Source: Lepas anatifera
Taxonomy: Eukaryota; Arthropoda; Thecostraca; Lepadidae
Direction of reading: 5' to 3'
DNA: 64,000 bases
Assembly: GCA_034440635.1 (NCBI GenBank)
Contig: JAOTON010002097.1
Location: 124,001 to 188,000 of the forward strand
Positions 60,184 to 64,000 of this stretch are shown here, piece by piece (the stretch's first letter is position 1; every line of letters starts with the position of its first letter). Both the position numbers and the translations under genes were made by a program. A model generated the notes under the pieces. That model did not search any database, was not told where the DNA came from, and saw only the letters and a list, made by a program, of their open reading frames with translations.

Positions 60184-60573
60184 GCTAGAAATATGATCAA
60201 ACTTGTCAACTAAGCAATTTTTGACGTCCTTCAGACATTTGCAAGCTTTACTGATCATGTCAAATATACCCAGTTTGTCGATAGGTACTTCAAGCCGCAA
60301 AACGCCTGCGGCATCGCGGCGATGACCTCACCGCCGCAAAATGTCAGGCAGCTTGAACGGGGGCTGTATGGAACCTTCTTTGACCTATACTGACCCTCAA
60401 TATTGATCTGACATAAAAATTATTCGTATAAAATATCTTCGTCTTGTCAAGAGCTTTCGAACGCGGCCCGTAATTTTCCTTTAGCTTTCGTGGGGAATGA
60501 GATACGTGGGGGGGCGAAAAACGCCCCCCCAGCGGGGTGCGTCATGCCAGGGACCCCAGGGGGTGCGTGTTAC

Positions 60574-61685
60574 GTTCTTTCAAATTTGGGCACCCCCAAT
60601 CATTTTCAGAAATCCACGCCCCTGGCAATAAGCAAACGAATACGCAGCTGTGCACTGTTGTGTCCAAGATATCGTAGAAGTATTATTGTAGACCGGGTCT
60701 TCGAATACGGCAGCTCTAAACTTGCAGTGTTGTATTGTTCCCCATACACACAGCCGACATCATATCCGGAAGGCACGGATGATTCCCGGAACTGGATAAT
60801 AATGAGGATAAAGATGCCAAAGATGACAAGACGAAGCGATGACACGACCAAGATGAAGATGTCAAGACGACGATATCAATACGCGTCCTGTACACGAAAC
60901 ACTGTCAGAACTAGGCAAGCCCCACAGGCAGCGTTATCACTTCCGTAGCTGACTCTAATTACACTTTAAGGTAAAAAAAACAATTCCCCGCCCTGAAACC
61001 CTAACATCGATAGCCAACACTTGCCCATACACAAGCCAAAAACCGTGCAAAAATATTTAACCGGTTAACCAACGATGAAATCCAACCAACACAGCTTTTT
61101 CCAACAGTTAATCAGCGAGAAACGTTGTAATCTCTCTGTAACCAAGTAACCTACCGTTTAGAGATTAGACGCGATGCTGTTTACACCAGGTTTACACAAG
61201 AACCAAGCCAGGAATGGGGCCGATCCCATTGTCTGGTCCGCGCCACAGCGCTGAGCGCGGGAACTGGCTCGGCCTTTCATTGGTTTGCGGACGCACATCA
61301 CTAAGCCAGGAAAGTAATTAAAATCATGCCAGAGATAAATTTAAGAGTGTTAAACTACAAGTAAATAACAGTACAAAATTTGACTTACATTTCTGATAAA
61401 AGTACTACGCGCCGACAATGATTAAAAAAGTCTAAGGGTAAACAAAGCTCCGCACCGAGATGCAAGAATCTACGCGAATGACAAGAGGTGCAAATTTTAC
61501 ACAGTCGAAGGCGATCCACAGCACCTGCACTCCCTACACATAATCTGGAATAACATGGAATATTACAAACATTTGTTTAACACTAATGCGTCTAAGTTTT
61601 ATTAGACCCCCCTTAAAATGGGGTCTTGATCCCATGAAAACACTATAATGGCCAGCACAAGAAATTCCCCCTCTGACTTTTCTTT
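60574..61685. other. Unassigned sequence
   Basis: No recognised gene. A GC-rich patch at 61200-61290 includes 'cattggtttgcgg' (CCAAT-like). Otherwise AT-rich. Confidence 0.35.
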
Positions 61686-62165
61686 AAAAAATGGCCTGTC
61701 CTCGGGCCCAGCTCAGCTTACGGCCCAGAGCTACTCAGGACATTACTTAATCAACTCAGGGAGCTCAAATCAGCTTAAACGGCACCAGATTAGCTCTGGG
61801 GGCACCAGACTAACTCAGAGGGCATCAGATTGTTTAGGAGATACGATGATGGCTCAGGGGACACCAGATCGACTGTGAAGGTATTGGTTCAGCTCGGGGG
61901 GCAACATATCTGCTCAGGGGGCACCAAATTAATCAACTCGGGGACCCAGATCAGCTCCTAGCCCCCAGATCAGCTCAGGGATCATCATATCAGTTCAGAG
62001 GACACAAGATCGGCTCATGGAGCACCAGACGAGCTCTGGGGGCACCAGTTCATCTAAGGAGACATCCATAATCAGCTTAGGGGGCCGGATGAGCTCAAGA
62101 GGCACTAAAACAGCTAATTGGGCACCAGGCAAGCTCGGATGCATCAGGCTAACTCAGAGAGAATT

Positions 62166-62244
62166 AGATAGGCTCAGAATTCTGAGCCTATCTAGTCTCC
62201 TGAGCAAATATGTGTGCCTTAAGGCACACATATTTGCTCAGGAG
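62166..62244. repeat. Two adjacent perfect palindromes
   Basis: 62166-62193 is a 28-bp palindrome centred on GAATTC. 62197-62244 is a 48-bp perfect palindrome centred on CCTTAAGG (arm starts CTCCTGAGCAAATATGTG). They lie inside the hAT-3 body. Confidence 0.95.
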
Positions 62245-62480
62245 GCACCAGATTGACTCAAAAGGCACCAGATCAGCTTACAGGACACGTGATCAGCTTA
62301 AGGGGCGAAGAGCAGCAGGGGGCACGAAATGAGCTCAAGGGCCACCAGATTAGCTTTGCCCGTAGGATTATTGGCGATGGTGAGGCATTAGCTGGTCACG
62401 GATTAGGTGCCCACACTCTTTCCGGGTGCTTGAAAATGCGACAGAAATGCCCTAGCTAACTAAAAAGGTACTAGTATTGT

Positions 62481-62876
62481 CAGTGGCGGATCTAGACGGT
62501 TGGTTTGGGAGGGGCAAACCAAAGTCGAAAAGCAAAAAAAAAACGTCGCGCAGTGGAAAATTGCGCTACAATATGCCTTTTCGGTAGGATTTTGGGAACT
62601 GGAGACGAAAAGCAAAAAAAACGTCACGGGGTGAAAAATATGGGCTCAAGATACATTTTTTCCTATCCAAGCCCCAATATTTACACTGAAATTCTCTAAT
62701 TCTGTTTGAAGTTGAGAGTTGAAGCACCAAAATTTTGCTTACAAGCTAAAAAGGAGTCGGGGGAAAAAGGAGGTCGATCGTTTGGGGGGGCAAAAACATA
62801 GTTTTGCCCCGAGCTTTTCCGTTTGGGAGGGGGCAATTGCCTTTTTTGCCCCCCCACCCCCCTGGATCCGCCACTG
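62481..62876. mobile_element. hAT-1 MITE, copy 2
   Basis: The ends are CAGTGGCGGATCTAG and the inverted CAGTGGCGGATCCAG, with an exact 8-bp duplication AGTATTGT (62473-62480 and 62877-62884). 396 bp, closely similar to 6536-6917 throughout. Confidence 0.92.
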
Positions 62877-62996
62877 AGTATTGTCCAGAATAGTTGTGAG
62901 CGCTTCCTACGGTCTAGTTACATCTAGGTTCAACGGCGTAGGGTCCAAATGGGGTACACCTCCTAGAAATCGAAGGGCACTCCGGCACCGATGGGG

Positions 62997-63266
62997 CATA
63001 GGCGGATCCAAGATTTCCGATCGGGGGGCACCTTCCAGGGGGGGCATCTGGACCAGGGGGACGTGCCACTTGACCAGCGAAACCTATCAGGTGGGCGCAA
63101 AATCCTATCGGTGGGCGCCGATTTTCGCATCGGGGGGGGATGGGAAGCGACATTTCATGGGGTGCCATCGACCATTCAGGGGGGCGCCGTGACCATTTCT
63201 GGGGACTTCGAGGGTCGATCGGGAGGGAGGGGCACGTGCCCCCGTTGCCCCCTGGATCAGCCTGTG
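62997..63266. mobile_element. hAT-2 MITE, copy 3
   Basis: The ends are CATAGGCGGATCCAAGA and 'cctggatcagcctgtg', with an exact 8-bp duplication CGATGGGG (62989-62996 and 63267-63274). 270 bp. Inserted in the end domain of a hAT-3 copy. Confidence 0.88.
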
Positions 63267-63474
63267 CGATGGGGGGCACGTGCCCCCTGCGCCCAGGGGC
63301 GCCGCCACTTAATTTTTACAAGGGGGACGTGCCCGGGCTGGCGCTGACTGGGGAAGGTGTCCCAAATATCAAATAATATTGGTAATCCTGGATCCGTCTT
63401 TGCTTCCCTCCTCGCCTTCCACTTTCGACGCCCATGGTAGCCAAGATACCTTTACTTAAAGGTACGTTCAGGAG

Positions 63475-63521
63475 GGATTCCTCCACGCCCGAGTGACGTC
63501 ACAAGGGCGTGGAGGAATTCC
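63475..63521. repeat. Inverted repeat with a CRE in its loop
   Basis: The arms 'ggattcctccacgccc' and 'gggcgtggaggaattcc' (one mismatch-length difference) surround a 14-bp loop holding TGACGTCA. Confidence 0.85.
63494..63501. promoter_or_regulatory. CRE palindrome TGACGTCA
   Basis: Full CREB/ATF consensus, in the loop of an inverted repeat. Binding is inferred. Confidence 0.35.
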
Positions 63522-63709
63522 TTCACCATTGAGCCGTGTGTTAAACTACTGCTAATGGCACTTCCCGCTTACGAATTTGTAAGAATACACGGCAATCAAG
63601 TTTATCCCAAATGCAATAGATAAGCATTTTATTTTCCATTCTGGGTCTCTTTTTGCAAAAATTTGGATATTTAATCATTTAATTTTCCCCTGTTATATGC
63701 TACGAGGTG

Positions 63710-63717
63710 TGACGTCA
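63710..63717. promoter_or_regulatory. CRE palindrome TGACGTCA
   Basis: Second CRE consensus, followed by 'catccgg', an ETS-like core. Confidence 0.35.
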
Positions 63718-63982
63718 CATCCGGTGGTCTGCGCTTGCTGTTGGAGGGGGCTGCATGGTAGCGTGTGTAAAATGTTGGGACCTTTTTAGTATAACTTTTT
63801 CTCCTTTCCTTTTTTCCAAAGTTTCCATGATTTTTTTCATTTTTGCGCTATGCAGATCAGGAAGAAAATTTGCACTGGCAAGGGAACAGCCAGAGTTATT
63901 TTCCACAAGGAGCCGCGCGGCATGGATTAGGCGGAAACTCAGCACTCTGCCATGTGTCCGTGATTTCCGTTGTGCCCACGTG

Positions 63983-63990
63983 TGACGTCA
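63983..63990. promoter_or_regulatory. CRE palindrome TGACGTCA between E-box-like CACGTG cores
   Basis: Third CRE consensus, in 'cccacgtgtgacgtcacgtg', so a CACGTG lies on each side. Confidence 0.35.
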
Positions 63991-64000
63991 CGTGCTTTGG

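Larger units (their letters stand above)
48594..60366. mobile_element. 11.8-kb composite insertion inside a TTAA-2 MITE
   Basis: Bounded by the duplicated TATGGAACC. If the duplication is the 8-bp TATGGAAC, the insert begins CAAGGCCCTAG and ends GGGGGCTG, that is CA...TG as in hAT elements, but long inverted termini are not evident. Inside are a 160-bp tandem repeat, a truncated hAT-3 copy, two SINE heads, hAT-1/hAT-2-type MITEs and a complete 4.06-kb hAT-3. No transposase or other intact gene was recognised in it, so its class is unknown. Confidence 0.5.
47766..60573 (+). mobile_element. TTAA-2 MITE, copy 2, split by an 11.8-kb insertion
   Basis: The left part 47766-48593 starts TTAGCACGCGCCCCGC and follows the complete copy up to 'aagcctatggaacc'. 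The right part 60367-60573 resumes at 'tatggaacc' and runs to the end 'ggtgcgtgttac'. Together they make 1,035 bp (1,026 after removing the duplication), against 1,024 bp for the complete copy. The 9-bp TATGGAACC is present at both break points (48585-48593 and 60367-60375), so it looks like a target duplication of 8-9 bp. Confidence 0.72.
61690..63298 (-). mobile_element. hAT-3 element, third copy, carrying two nested MITEs
   Basis: Same degenerate 'ggggcaccagatcagctcag' body and end domain as 51608-53942, in the same orientation. It is interrupted at 62481-62876 by hAT-1 and at 62997-63266 by hAT-2. After the second insertion the host end resumes as 'ggcacgtgccccctgcgccc'. The terminus itself is worn and the left end is missing. 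Confidence 0.7.
63299..64000. other. Unassigned right edge with CRE palindromes
   Basis: 'aatcctggatccgtctttg' (about 63386-63404) is a lone hAT-2-type tip. Beyond it are three TGACGTCA sites. A 76-codon frame on each strand (63715-63985) resembles no family I recognise; a gene could begin here and continue past the window. Confidence 0.35.

Noticed and set aside
63715..63985. Start of a zinc-finger or THAP-type gene (MVACVKCW...)
   Set aside because: Only one CxxC is present and the rest does not fit the domain spacing.

Overview
The window is animal nuclear DNA. It carries one recognisable intact protein gene, RACK1 (receptor for activated C kinase 1), on the + strand. Six coding exons at 22526-46672 give a 319-residue seven-blade WD40 protein with consensus GT-AG introns. 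No other intact gene was found. The remaining sequence is mobile elements, satellites and minisatellites. TTAGG-type (arthropod-type) telomeric repeats inside a fold-back element, together with the RACK1 protein, suggest an invertebrate and perhaps an arthropod. The species cannot be fixed from this window.

Layout. 1-5.6 kb: TTAA-target (piggyBac-like) MITEs, one nested inside another, and a dead LINE reverse-transcriptase fragment. 5.9-7.5 kb: a 23-bp minisatellite split by a hAT MITE. 8.07-8.94 kb: a 39-bp minisatellite. 10.5-14.1 kb: another LINE relic, a hAT element and an inverted-repeat element. 15.7-20.9 kb: a GC-rich repeat, then a 3.9-kb satellite of about 133-bp monomers with multi-monomer periodicity. 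21.5-22.1 kb: a tRNA-derived SINE and a hAT MITE, just upstream of RACK1. 22.5-46.7 kb: RACK1, with introns full of repeats. 47.8-60.6 kb: a TTAA MITE split by an 11.8-kb insertion that itself holds several hAT elements. 61.7-63.3 kb: a hAT copy with two further hAT MITEs nested in it. 63.4-64 kb: three CRE palindromes.

The most unusual feature is the architecture around RACK1 exon 5. The intron before it ends in 41 tandem copies of a 76/78-bp unit, and each unit repeats the exon's own 3' splice junction. The intron after it begins with about 21 extra tandem copies of a 49-bp unit made of the last ~42 nt of the exon plus its 5' splice site. The exon is thus flanked by arrays of decoy acceptors and decoy donors. 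Tandem repeats also abut or lie near other RACK1 splice junctions: a G-rich repeat at the start of intron 3, a 400-bp TC tract before exon 4, and a 27-bp repeat before exon 6.

The mobile elements were defined from the sequence by terminal inverted repeats and target duplications. hAT families have 8-bp duplications; TTAA families have TTAA at both ends. Family names used here (TTAA-1 to -3, hAT-1 to -4) are local labels.
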